Shown in pieces: positions 8,241 to 16,755 of a DNA stretch of 64,000 bases. A program made the position numbers and the translations under genes. How positions within the stretch are numbered: the stretch's first letter is position 1; every line of letters begins with the position of its first letter. Source of the DNA: Allopusillimonas lactea (GTDB taxonomy: Bacteria; Pseudomonadota; Gammaproteobacteria; Burkholderiales; Burkholderiaceae_B); the NCBI RefSeq assembly GCF_021653995.1, contig NZ_JAJJOZ010000008.1, positions 62,001 to 126,000 on the forward strand, written 5' to 3'. The notes under the pieces are model-generated. The model did not search any database, had not been told where the DNA came from, and was given only the letters and a program-made list of their open reading frames with translations.

Positions 8241-9239
8241 ATGGGCTTTGTTCGTTATATTCCGCGCCCTGGCGAAGGCGCCGGCTCTACGCTTGATTTC
8301 AGCGGCCTGAATGCGCTCAGGCGCGGCCTGAAGGCGGGCGGCAACACGCCGGCCGCCGAGCGCGAGATTGCACAGCAGTTCGAGGCATTGTTCATCCAGC
8401 AGATGCTTAAGCAGGCGCGCAGCGCTGACGGCATGGGAACGCTGCTGGACAGCCAGCAGACCCGGCTGGCGCAGAGTATGAGCGACGAGCAAATGGCGCT
8501 TCAGCTATCGGAGAAAGGTATAGGCTTGGCCGAGGCACTGCTGGCGCAGATCCGCAGTGCGGGTTCGTCGGTTGATGATGCACAGTTGGGTGCGCAAGCC
8601 CCGGAGCTGGCGGCATCGCGGCTGCCCGGCCTGCGCTCGCGCATGCCCGACGAACGTAGCTATGAGGCGTCGTCCATCACCACTCTGCTCGAGAAGCTGA
8701 CGGGCGGCTTGGTTCGGCGCGACTCGATCGCCGGCCGAGCCATATCGGCCATAGAGGGCGCGCCTAAGCATATCCGTGATTTCGTAGCCAGCCTTGGCGA
8801 TGCCGCGCGCACGGCGGCACGCGAAAGCGGCCTGCCCGAGAAGCTCGTGCTCAGCCAAGCGGCATTGGAATCCGGCTGGGGCAAGCGCGAGATCCGCGGC
8901 GAAGATGGTGCCAGCAGCTACAACCTCTTCGGCATCAAGGCCGGTGCGAGCTGGAAGGGCAAGGTGGTGCACGTGATGACGACGGAGTACGAGAATGGCG
9001 TGCCGCGCAAGCTGATGCAGCCTTTCCGTGCCTACGATTCGTATGCCGAGTCTTTCGCCGATTATGCGCGGCTGATTACGCAGAGCACACGCTACAGCGC
9101 CGTAACTGATGCAGGTTCCGCTGAAGAAGCTGCGCGCCGGATCCAGGAAGCCGGCTATGCCACTGATCCGGCGTATGCCGAAAAGCTGATTTCCATCATG
9201 AGCTACTTCGACCATGGGACCCGCACACATCGTACATAA
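8241..9239 (+). CDS. flgJ: Flagellar rod cap and peptidoglycan hydrolase FlgJ
   Basis: This 332-residue FlgJ is the two-domain form. The N-terminal rod-cap domain (residues about 30-110) contains EIAQQFEALFIQQMLKQAR, and the C-terminal glucosaminidase-type domain (about 180-325) contains AARESGLPEKLVLSQAALES, then GWGKREI and SYNLFGIKAG. The catalytic glutamate would be the E of AALESGWG. The hydrolase opens the cell wall for the rod. The stop codon sits inside a 9-bp tandem duplication (GTACATAAG twice), which leaves the reading frame untouched. Confidence 0.97.
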   Translation: MGFVRYIPRPGEGAGSTLDFSGLNALRRGLKAGGNTPAAEREIAQQFEALFIQQMLKQARSADGMGTLLDSQQTRLAQSMSDEQMALQLSEKGIGLAEALLAQIRSAGSSVDDAQLGAQAPELAASRLPGLRSRMPDERSYEASSITTLLEKLTGGLVRRDSIAGRAISAIEGAPKHIRDFVASLGDAARTAARESGLPEKLVLSQAALESGWGKREIRGEDGASSYNLFGIKAGASWKGKVVHVMTTEYENGVPRKLMQPFRAYDSYAESFADYARLITQSTRYSAVTDAGSAEEAARRIQEAGYATDPAYAEKLISIMSYFDHGTRTHRT

Positions 9240-9373
9240 GGTACATAAGGGTCGTCGCACTGCCATAGACGCTGCGGCACCCTAAATTCCAGGCCCGATG
9301 TGCCGTAAAGCCTCATGTAATGATTTAACGCGCGGTGGGCCCAGGTCTGTCGCGGTTTGGAGCTGAAGCCCCC

Positions 9374-11014
9374 ATGAATTTAGCCAATCTTGGCCTGTCC
9401 GGCCTAAATGTCGCGCAAAACCGCCTGCAGACCGTGGGCCACAATATCAATAACGCGGCAACCGAGGGGTATAACCGTCAATCGGTACTCGTCTCCACAG
9501 CGGGGGCTACCGCCACGGCTGCCGGCTATATCGGCCGGGGCGTGCAGGCGGTTACGGTGCAACGCGCCTACGACGGCTTCCTGTTCCGGCAACTGACGCG
9601 CGCGCAGACTGAGGGCGCTCGCATCGCGGCCTACGGCAACGAGATCACGCAGATCAACAACCTGTTGGCCGATCGTACCGTCGGCATCACGCCCGCGCTG
9701 CAGAAGTTTTTCGACGGTATCCAGGCTGTGGCGTCGGCTCCCGCCGACAGCGCCGCGCGACAGGAGCTGTTGGGCCGGGCCGCCAGCTTGGCCAGCCAGA
9801 TCAACGACACTAACGCTTTTCTCGACGAACAGCGCAACAACGTCAATACACAGATCACCACGGTGGTCACACAGATCAATAGCTACGCCGAGCGCATTCG
9901 CGACCTGAACCAGCAAATCGTCAATGCCAAGGCTTCGGCGTCGAATCACGCGCCGAACGACTTGCTCGACCAGCGTGACCAGCTTGTTTCCGAGCTGGGG
10001 CAGCTTGTGGGCGTCAATGCCGTCGAGCAGGACGGTGTGATCAGTCTCACGATCGGCAATGGCCAACTGCTGCTGGGGGGCGATACGGTATTCCCGCTCA
10101 GCGCCCAGCCGTCCCAGGCGGATCCCGCCCGCGTAATCGTGGCCTATAGCGTGCCCGCAACAGGTGGCGGCACGCTACAGGTAGAAATGCCCGAGCACCG
10201 TGTGCAGGGCGGCAAGCTGGGAGGGCTGGTGGCTTACCGGCGCGAAGCGCTTGATGCGGTGCAGAACGACTTGGGTCGGTTGGCGGTGGGTGTCGCCACC
10301 GCGGTTAACGCGCAGCATGCACAGGGTGTCGATCTATCCGGCACGGCCGGCCAGGTATTTTTCTCGCTGAGGCCCATTACGCCCATTCCGGCGCAGGGCA
10401 ACAGCGGAACGGGCGGCTTGACAGCCGTATTCAGCAGCGCCAATCAACTGACCGCCCAGGATTACTCCATTGAGCGCACCGCAACCGGCTTTACCGTCAC
10501 CAGCGTCCCGGGCGGTACGGTGACCGCCATTACCGGCGACACAGGTGTCGTGGATGGCGTGGAGTTTACCTTTGACAGCACGACCCCCGTGGGCGAGAGC
10601 TGGCTGGTGCAACCCACGCGCTCGGCTGCTGCGGGCTTCTCGCTGGCATTGACCGACCCGGCGACTATCGCGGCAGCGGCAGTCGGTGCCGGCACAGCCA
10701 ACGGCGACAACGCCCTGGCCATGGCCAGGCTGCAAACCGGCAAGCTGCTGGGCAATAACTCCATGAGCCTGAACGAAGCCTTCTCGCAGATCGTCAACAA
10801 GGTCGGCGTGCTGACTCAGCAGAACACCACGGAAGCCAAAGCGCAGAAGACCCTGATCGAGCAGAATTATGCCGCGCAGCAGGCAGTGTCGGGGGTGAAT
10901 CTGAACGAAGAATACGTGAGCCTGCAGCGTTACCAGGAGCAGTACCAGGCAGCGGCGCGGCTGATCGACGTCAGCAGCACGCTGTTCGACACGTTGCTGG
11001 GTATGCGCAACTAA
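9374..11014 (+). CDS. flgK: Hook-filament junction protein FlgK
   Basis: FlgK is the first hook-associated protein joining hook to filament. The start chosen is the ATG at 9374 (MNLANLGLSGLNVAQNRLQT, then VGHNINNAATEGYNRQ), where the FlgK signature begins. An upstream in-frame start at 9335 would add 13 unrelated residues. The 546-residue product ends LNEEYVSLQRYQEQYQAAAR, LIDVSSTLFDTLLGMRN, a classic HAP1 C-terminus. Its chaperone FlgN is encoded at the left edge of the window. Confidence 0.97.
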   Translation: MNLANLGLSGLNVAQNRLQTVGHNINNAATEGYNRQSVLVSTAGATATAAGYIGRGVQAVTVQRAYDGFLFRQLTRAQTEGARIAAYGNEITQINNLLADRTVGITPALQKFFDGIQAVASAPADSAARQELLGRAASLASQINDTNAFLDEQRNNVNTQITTVVTQINSYAERIRDLNQQIVNAKASASNHAPNDLLDQRDQLVSELGQLVGVNAVEQDGVISLTIGNGQLLLGGDTVFPLSAQPSQADPARVIVAYSVPATGGGTLQVEMPEHRVQGGKLGGLVAYRREALDAVQNDLGRLAVGVATAVNAQHAQGVDLSGTAGQVFFSLRPITPIPAQGNSGTGGLTAVFSSANQLTAQDYSIERTATGFTVTSVPGGTVTAITGDTGVVDGVEFTFDSTTPVGESWLVQPTRSAAAGFSLALTDPATIAAAAVGAGTANGDNALAMARLQTGKLLGNNSMSLNEAFSQIVNKVGVLTQQNTTEAKAQKTLIEQNYAAQQAVSGVNLNEEYVSLQRYQEQYQAAARLIDVSSTLFDTLLGMRN

Positions 11015-11081
11015 GCCGTATTCAGTCCGCGCCATAAGCGCGTGCGCCTTACGTCAATGATTGTTTAACGGGTTTTCCATC

Positions 11082-12317
11082 ATGCGCATCAGCTCTACTC
11101 AGTTTTATCAAACCGGCCTGTTCGCTATAAATTCGCAACAGTCCGAAGTCGTGCATCTGTATAAGCAGCTGGGCAGCGGCAAGCGTATGGTCACGCCAGC
11201 GGATGATCCCTTGGCCGCCGCGCAGGCCATCAATCTCAGCCAGTCCAAGTCGCTCAGTCAACGCTATGCGGACAACCGGTCCGTGGCCAAGCAGAACCTG
11301 GGGGTGGAAGAAAATACGCTCTCATCGGTTACCACGCTGCTGCAGGACATCAAGACGCGCCTGGTCGAGGCCGGTAATGGCACCATGTCCAACGAAGACC
11401 GCGCCACGCTAGCCAATGTGCTGCGCAATGCCCGCACCAGCTTGCTTGGCCTGGCCAATGCCACGGACGGCAACGGGCAATACCTGTTTTCGGGTTCGCG
11501 CGGCGAAGTAGAGCCTTTTCAAGAAACCGGCGCAGGCGTCGTTTACAACGGTGATGCCCTGCAGCGCAATATTCAGGCCGATCAAACGCGTCTGATTCCG
11601 GGCAGCGATACGGGAACCGACGTATTCAACCGCGCAGCGCCCGGCACCAGCAGCTATCTCACGCGCGCGGGCGCTGCCAACGGGGGTACGGGTGTAGTCG
11701 GCAAGCCGCTCATTGAGAACCCGGCTGGCACGGGTATCGGCAGTACGTTCAGCCTTACCTTCACTGCTGCGCAGACCTTTGACGTAATTGTGACTGCGCC
11801 TGACGGCACCACCCAAACATATAACGGCATTGCTTACGACGCGGCCAGCGGCAGAGTTTCGCTGCCGGGCGGCATCCAGATTTCGGTGACAGGCGCGCCA
11901 CAGGCTGGCGACACATTCGTGGCCGAGCCGGCGGCAGGTGCGGGCGCCGATCTCAATATATTTGACACCTTGGAAGGCATGATCGCCGCGCTTCAGCTCA
12001 ACGTTCAGGATAACGCCGTCGAGACGGCGCAGTTCCAGAATGCCCTGGGGGCTACCATCCAGCGTGTCGATGTCTCTTACAACAACGTGCTCACCGTGCG
12101 TGCTTCCGTGGGCGCCCGCCTGAATGAGCTGGACGCGCTCGACGCCAACGGCAGCCAGCGTACGCTGGGTTACACCGCCCAGTTGTCCGGGTTGGAAGAC
12201 CTGGATTATTACGCGGCCTCCACTAATCTCCAGCTGCGTCTGTCCGCACTCGAAGCGGCGTCGTTGGCTTTCCAGAAGATCCAGGCAACCAGCCTGTTCA
12301 ATATCAAATCGAGCTGA
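11082..12317 (+). CDS. flgL: Hook-filament junction protein FlgL
   Basis: FlgL (HAP3) completes the hook-filament junction. The preferred start is the ATG at 11082, giving MRISSTQFYQTGLFAINSQQ; a TTG at 11061 would add seven residues without family support. The N-terminal flagellin-like domain includes KQLGSGKRMVTPADDPLAAA, and the C-terminus LRLSALEAASLAFQKIQATS, LFNIKSS. The product has 411 residues. The stop is two bases before the ATG of the next chemoreceptor gene, so that receptor is probably translationally coupled to the hook operon. Confidence 0.96.
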   Translation: MRISSTQFYQTGLFAINSQQSEVVHLYKQLGSGKRMVTPADDPLAAAQAINLSQSKSLSQRYADNRSVAKQNLGVEENTLSSVTTLLQDIKTRLVEAGNGTMSNEDRATLANVLRNARTSLLGLANATDGNGQYLFSGSRGEVEPFQETGAGVVYNGDALQRNIQADQTRLIPGSDTGTDVFNRAAPGTSSYLTRAGAANGGTGVVGKPLIENPAGTGIGSTFSLTFTAAQTFDVIVTAPDGTTQTYNGIAYDAASGRVSLPGGIQISVTGAPQAGDTFVAEPAAGAGADLNIFDTLEGMIAALQLNVQDNAVETAQFQNALGATIQRVDVSYNNVLTVRASVGARLNELDALDANGSQRTLGYTAQLSGLEDLDYYAASTNLQLRLSALEAASLAFQKIQATSLFNIKSS

Positions 12318-12319
12318 AA

Positions 12320-13783
12320 ATGAGCGTTTCGAACCTGCAACTCAGAAGTAGTCTGCCAGCGTTGTTGCTGGTGGTGTTTGCAGCCGCGGCGGCGGCAGTC
12401 GCCGCAGGCTGGTATGCACACGCGCAGGCGGGTGCCGTACTGGTGCAGGCGCTGGGCGAGACGGCGGCCCCTGTTGCCGCGTTTACCGAGCGCTATGCAT
12501 GGCTGGACATTGCGTTCCCCCTGCTGCTGCTGCTGGCCATACTGGCGGCAGGCTTTGGCGCTGCACTGGTTGTGCGCGGCGTGCTGCGTCCGCTGGATAT
12601 GGTAACGATGCAGTTCGAACGCTTGGCGGGTGGCGATCTTTCCGCACCTGAGGAGGTCGAGGTCGGCAACGAGATAGGCGCCTTGTCCCAGGCCGTCCGA
12701 CAACTGCAGGAGAACCTGGCCCGCTCTGTGGTAAGTGTGCGGCGCGGCTTGCATAAGCTGCAGGATGGCGCACAGCAGATCGTCGACGGCAATACCGAGT
12801 TGAGCAGCCGCACCGAAGAGCAGGCGGCAGCGTTGCAGCAAACAGCAGCCAGCATGGAACAGCTTTCCAGCACGGTACGCCAGAACGCGGACAACGCGCG
12901 CCAGGCCAATCAACTGGCGTCGGCCGCTTCGGACGTGGCGCAGCGTGGCGGTGAATCGGTCGGCGAAGTCGTGGTGACCATGGATGGCATCTCCGCCAGT
13001 TCGCGCAAGATCTCCGATATTGTCGGTGTAATCGACAGTATTGCCTTCCAGACTAATATTCTGGCGCTTAATGCAGCGGTCGAAGCCGCTCGCGCGGGCG
13101 AGCAGGGCAAGGGCTTCGCTGTAGTCGCTTCCGAGGTACGAGCACTGGCACAGCGCAGCGCGCAGGCAGCCAAAGAAATCAAAGTGCTGATCGAGGATTC
13201 CGTCCGCAAGGTGTCCGAAGGGTCGGCGCAGGTCGAACGTGCTGGCGCCACAATGCATGAGATCGTGAATTCGGTTGCCCGTGTCACCGATATCATGGGC
13301 GAAATCTCCGCTGCCACGGCTGAACAGTCCACGGGTATCGACCAGATCAATCGCGCTGTGTCGCAGATGGATCTGGTGATTCAACAGAATGCGGCGCTGG
13401 TGCAGCGCGTTGTTGGCGCCGCCTCGGGCATGCGCGAGCAGGTCACTGGCGTAAACGGTTCTCTGCTCGAGTTCCGCACGCAGGAGCAACCAGTCATCGA
13501 TATGCCCGCGCGGGACGTGCCTACCCGCGACGTGCCCATGCGTGATATGCCTGTACGCAAGGCCGCCGCACAGCCTGGGGTTGAAGAGGCGCGCGCGTCC
13601 AAGAGTCCGGCCGCCCTGGGTATAGGGGCTTCCCGTGCTAGCGCTGCTGCCGCGTCTGCCAGGAAGGTCGCAACAGCAAGCGACACACGCACGGCGCCGA
13701 CCGCCCAACAGTCGTATGTTATGAAACCGGCCGGACGGGCTGGCAAATCAACGGCAGCGGAGGAGGACTGGGTCGAGTTCTGA
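12320..13783 (+). CDS. Methyl-accepting chemotaxis protein with C-terminal WxxF tail
   Basis: This is a 487-residue chemoreceptor with a very short periplasmic segment (about residues 32-60) between two membrane segments, a HAMP-like linker, and a complete signalling domain. The hairpin tip is recognisable (IAFQTNILALNAAVEAARAG). After the signalling domain comes a low-complexity linker with a five-residue repeat, (A/T/M/V)RD(V/M)P, at residues about 395-412. The last residues are DWVEF. This W-x-x-F ending resembles the C-terminal pentapeptide (NWETF type) that binds CheR and CheB in high-abundance receptors. With so little periplasmic domain, the signal may be intracellular, membrane-borne or indirect. 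The gene begins two bases after flgL. Confidence 0.9.
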   Translation: MSVSNLQLRSSLPALLLVVFAAAAAAVAAGWYAHAQAGAVLVQALGETAAPVAAFTERYAWLDIAFPLLLLLAILAAGFGAALVVRGVLRPLDMVTMQFERLAGGDLSAPEEVEVGNEIGALSQAVRQLQENLARSVVSVRRGLHKLQDGAQQIVDGNTELSSRTEEQAAALQQTAASMEQLSSTVRQNADNARQANQLASAASDVAQRGGESVGEVVVTMDGISASSRKISDIVGVIDSIAFQTNILALNAAVEAARAGEQGKGFAVVASEVRALAQRSAQAAKEIKVLIEDSVRKVSEGSAQVERAGATMHEIVNSVARVTDIMGEISAATAEQSTGIDQINRAVSQMDLVIQQNAALVQRVVGAASGMREQVTGVNGSLLEFRTQEQPVIDMPARDVPTRDVPMRDMPVRKAAAQPGVEEARASKSPAALGIGASRASAAAASARKVATASDTRTAPTAQQSYVMKPAGRAGKSTAAEEDWVEF

Positions 13784-13805
13784 CCAGGGAGCTGCATTTC
13801 ACTTA

Positions 13806-13847
13806 TGCGGCAAGGAGGGCCGGGCCTTTTTGGGCCCGGTTGCCGCA
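13806..13847. other. Large hairpin between two chemoreceptor genes
   Basis: TGCGGCAA (13806-13813) pairs with TTGCCGCA (13840-13847), and inside it CCGGGCC pairs with GGCCCGG around a T-rich loop, with a six-base bulge on the left arm. No U-tract follows, so it may be a weak terminator, an mRNA 3'-end stabiliser or a processing site separating the hook operon from the second receptor gene. Confidence 0.6.
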
Positions 13848-13880
13848 CTTGTTATAGCTAAACATCGAACAGGTACAACT

Positions 13881-15599
13881 ATGTCGAATACGCCAGCCCA
13901 GCCCACCGCGCAGGGCAAAATCAAGAAGCGCGGGAAACGCAAACCTTTCCGGTTCAGCGACGCGAAGGTCAGCACAATGCTCATGGCGGTACTAGGAACA
14001 TTCCTGGTATTGTTGATCGGCGTGGGCAGCATGGGCGCGTGGTTTCTGTCCCAAAGCCTGGACCAGATGAATGCCATGGAGCGTCAGAGCACCCGTGCGG
14101 CGCGCATTCACGCGCTTGGCCAAGCCATGATGGATGTTCGCGTGGCCCTGCTGGTGGCAGCCAATTATCAGGAACAGGCGCACAGCAAGAACGACCGCGA
14201 AATGGGGGCAAAGGCTACGGCGATGATTGCCGGTGCCGAAGCGAAGCTGGATGAAATCGGCAAGGTGTATAACGCGTTTCGCAAGGACGCACCAGAAGGC
14301 GGCGAGGCTCGCCGCCTGACAACTCGCATTGTCAGTGCCTACCAGCCGTATCTCGACGACGGCGTGACGCCTATGGTGCAGGCATTGCAGAGCAATGACT
14401 ACAGCTCGTTCTATTTCATCAACAACGAGTTTGGGATGGTGCGTAGTGAGGCCTTCGAGAAAGCGGTCGAGCAATATGCGGCATACATCAACAAGGTGTA
14501 TCAGGATCTCTATGTACAGGCGGAGCAAAGCTTCCAGACCGCACTAATCGCTATTGGCGCGGCGCTTGCAGTCGGTCTGATTCTGATGATTGCCATGCGT
14601 ATGGTCTTCGGGCGTGTGGTGGTGCGTCGTCTGGTGCAGGCGGGCCACCACTTTGATCGCATTGCCGACGGCGACCTGACCGAACGCATCGAGGTGGGCG
14701 CTCGCAACGAGATCGGACTGCTGTATGAAGCGCTGCGGCGCATGCAAGAAGGCCTGACGCGCACGGTAAGCACGGTTCGCGCTGGTGTGGAAGAGATCAC
14801 GCTGGGCTCGCGCGAGATCTTCATGGGCAACACGGATCTGAGCAGCCGCACCGAGCAGCAGGCGGCTTCGTTGCAGGAAACCGCGGCGAGCATGGAGCAG
14901 TTGTCCAGCACGGTGCGCCAGAACACCGATAACGCGAATCAGGCCGATGTGCTGGCCAAGAGCGCGTCTGAGGTTGCCGGACGGGGCGGTCGCGCGGTGT
15001 CGGAGGTGGTGCAGACCATGAACGAGATCTCGACCAGCTCAGGCAAGATGGCCGAGATTGTTGGGGTGATCGATGGCATTGCCTTCCAGACCAATATTTT
15101 GGCGCTGAACGCGGCGGTGGAAGCGGCGCGGGCCGGCGAGCAGGGCAAGGGTTTTGCGGTGGTGGCGGGCGAGGTTCGCTCGCTTGCCCAGCGCAGCGCG
15201 CAGGCGGCCAAGGAGATCAAGGTGCTGATCGAGGAGTCGCAGTTGAAGGTGCAGGCGGGCGCGCGCCAGGCGGGCGAAGCGGGCGAGATCATGCGCGAGG
15301 TGGTGGGTTCGGTCCAAGGGGTGACCACGATCATGGCCGAGATATCCTCGGCATCGCGCGAGCAGTCCGAAGGGATCGAGCAAGTGAATCAGGCGGTGGC
15401 CGAGATGGATGGCGTGGTGCAGCAGAACGCATCGCTGGTGGAAGAGGCGGCTGCGGCGGCCGGGTCGCTGCAGGAGCAGGCGACGCGCCTGAGCGATGCG
15501 GTGGCGGTGTTCAAGATTGGCCCCGGAGAAGTGATCGACATGCAGGACAAGGAACTTGCGCTGCGCGAACCCGATGCTCGTATGGCGCTGGCAACCTAA
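13881..15599 (+). CDS. Methyl-accepting chemotaxis protein, Tar-like
   Basis: This 572-residue chemoreceptor starts MSNTPAQPTAQGKIKKRGKR; the in-frame extension upstream is unrelated and would overlap the hairpin. A lysine-rich cytoplasmic N-terminus is followed by TM1 (about residues 35-55), a roughly 150-residue four-helix-bundle-like periplasmic domain, TM2 (about 215-240), HAMP (RIADGDLTERIEVGARNEIG) and a signalling domain. The tip is IAFQTNILALNAAVEAARAG, near-identical to the neighbouring receptor, suggesting duplication or gene conversion. Unlike its neighbour it lacks the C-terminal WxxF tail (it ends RMALAT), so its adaptation may depend on the tailed receptor. Confidence 0.93.
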   Translation: MSNTPAQPTAQGKIKKRGKRKPFRFSDAKVSTMLMAVLGTFLVLLIGVGSMGAWFLSQSLDQMNAMERQSTRAARIHALGQAMMDVRVALLVAANYQEQAHSKNDREMGAKATAMIAGAEAKLDEIGKVYNAFRKDAPEGGEARRLTTRIVSAYQPYLDDGVTPMVQALQSNDYSSFYFINNEFGMVRSEAFEKAVEQYAAYINKVYQDLYVQAEQSFQTALIAIGAALAVGLILMIAMRMVFGRVVVRRLVQAGHHFDRIADGDLTERIEVGARNEIGLLYEALRRMQEGLTRTVSTVRAGVEEITLGSREIFMGNTDLSSRTEQQAASLQETAASMEQLSSTVRQNTDNANQADVLAKSASEVAGRGGRAVSEVVQTMNEISTSSGKMAEIVGVIDGIAFQTNILALNAAVEAARAGEQGKGFAVVAGEVRSLAQRSAQAAKEIKVLIEESQLKVQAGARQAGEAGEIMREVVGSVQGVTTIMAEISSASREQSEGIEQVNQAVAEMDGVVQQNASLVEEAAAAAGSLQEQATRLSDAVAVFKIGPGEVIDMQDKELALREPDARMALAT

Positions 15600-15606
15600 G
15601 CCAGAA

Positions 15607-15665
15607 AGAGGTGGGTGGCTGCGCACCTCTCATCGTGCCTGATAGCCGCGTACGCGGCTATCAGG
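15607..15665. other. Two back-to-back hairpins between convergent genes
   Basis: AGAGGTG (15607-15613) pairs with CACCTCT (15624-15630). Directly after lies a perfect 28-bp palindrome, 15638-15665, with 13-base arms CCTGATAGCCGCG and CGCGGCTATCAGG. It separates the convergent receptor gene and fliR. There is no U-tract on either strand, so it is either an unusual bidirectional transcript end or a repeated intergenic element. Confidence 0.65.
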
Positions 15666-15670
15666 TGGCT

Positions 15671-16459
15671 TCAACGTGTAGCCAGCGCGTTGGCCAATTT
15701 TGCCATGGTGCTGTAGCCCTGCTCGAAGAGATGGGCCAGAAATGGGGAGGACTGCGGCAGGACGATGGTCAGCAATACCAGGCCTGTCAGCAGGCTGATC
15801 GGAAAGCCAACTGCAAATACAGAAAGCTGCTGAGCGGTGCGGTTCAGGATGCCAAGTGCAAGATTGATTGTCAGCAAGATGATGATGAGCGGCAGCGCCA
15901 GCAGCATGCCGGACACCAGCACTTGGCTGCTCCATTCCAGCAGCACGCCCCAGCCATTGACATCCAGCGCGCCGGGCGCGATAGGCAGCACATCAAAGGT
16001 GCGCAGCACCGTACCAAGCATCAGTAAATGGCCATTGAGCGCCAGGAACAAAAGCGTGGCCATTACATTCATGATGCGCGACAGGACTGCTGTGTTGGCG
16101 CCTGTGCCTGGGTCGAAAAACGACGCAAATGAAAGGCCCATCTGCAAACCGACGAATTCGCCTGCTGTCTGCACCGCTGCAAACGTAATGCGCATGACCA
16201 GGCCTAGCGCCAGGCCGATCAATACTTGCTGAATGGCCAGCCATAAGGCCGAGATGGATGCCGTCGGAACTTGTGGAAGCGGATCGAGGGCAGGTGCAAT
16301 GGCCAGTGCCAGCAGTGCCGACAAGCCCACTTTGACGCGCGTGGGGATCGAGGACTCGCCCAGCACGGGTGCGGCGCCCGCCAGCGCCATGATGCGGAAG
16401 AACGGCCACAGAAAAGCGTTGATCCAGGCGTAAAGCTGGTCGATGTTGACGTCGAGCAT
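15671..16459 (-). CDS. fliR: Flagellar export gate protein FliR
   Basis: FliR is a polytopic membrane component of the flagellar type III export gate (FliPQR core). The 262-residue product opens MLDVNIDQLYAWINAFLW. It has six predicted hydrophobic segments and the family stretch RITFAAVQTAGEFVGLQMGL, then SFASFFDPGTGANTAVLSR. It is the last gene of the leftward unit beginning at fliF and follows fliQ by 13 bases. Confidence 0.96.
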   Translation of the reverse strand: MLDVNIDQLYAWINAFLWPFFRIMALAGAAPVLGESSIPTRVKVGLSALLALAIAPALDPLPQVPTASISALWLAIQQVLIGLALGLVMRITFAAVQTAGEFVGLQMGLSFASFFDPGTGANTAVLSRIMNVMATLLFLALNGHLLMLGTVLRTFDVLPIAPGALDVNGWGVLLEWSSQVLVSGMLLALPLIIILLTINLALGILNRTAQQLSVFAVGFPISLLTGLVLLTIVLPQSSPFLAHLFEQGYSTMAKLANALATR

Positions 16460-16472
16460 GGGTGCGGCCTTA

Positions 16473-16742
16473 TCAGGAGACCAGCCCCGGGATCTGCGTC
16501 AGCAATGCCTGCATGTAGTCCACCATATTGCTGATCAGCCAGGGCCCCAGCAGCACGAGGGCGGCGCCTACGGCCAGCAGCTTAGGAATGAATGACAGCG
16601 TCATCTCGTTGATCTGCGTAGCGGCCTGGAAGATGCTGATGACCAGCCCCACGAGCAAGGTGACCAGCAGTAGGGGGCCCGCCATGATCAGTGCGAGCTT
16701 CATGGCCTGATAGGTCATGGACATGACGGTTTCGGCGGTCAT
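16473..16742 (-). CDS. fliQ: Flagellar export gate protein FliQ
   Basis: FliQ is an 89-residue inner-membrane protein with two hydrophobic hairpin helices, part of the FliPQR export channel. The conserved motifs are MAGPLLLVTLLVGLVISIFQ and AATQINEMTLSFIPK. Its length is the family norm. It lies 13 bases after fliP and 13 before fliR on the same strand. Confidence 0.97.
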   Translation of the reverse strand: MTAETVMSMTYQAMKLALIMAGPLLLVTLLVGLVISIFQAATQINEMTLSFIPKLLAVGAALVLLGPWLISNMVDYMQALLTQIPGLVS

Positions 16743-16755
16743 GGTTCAGCACTCA

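Noticed and set aside
12209..13708. 499-codon minus-strand open frame opposite the first chemoreceptor
   Set aside because: Antisense to an unmistakable MCP signalling domain; composition (His/Arg/Cys rich) is typical of shadow frames.
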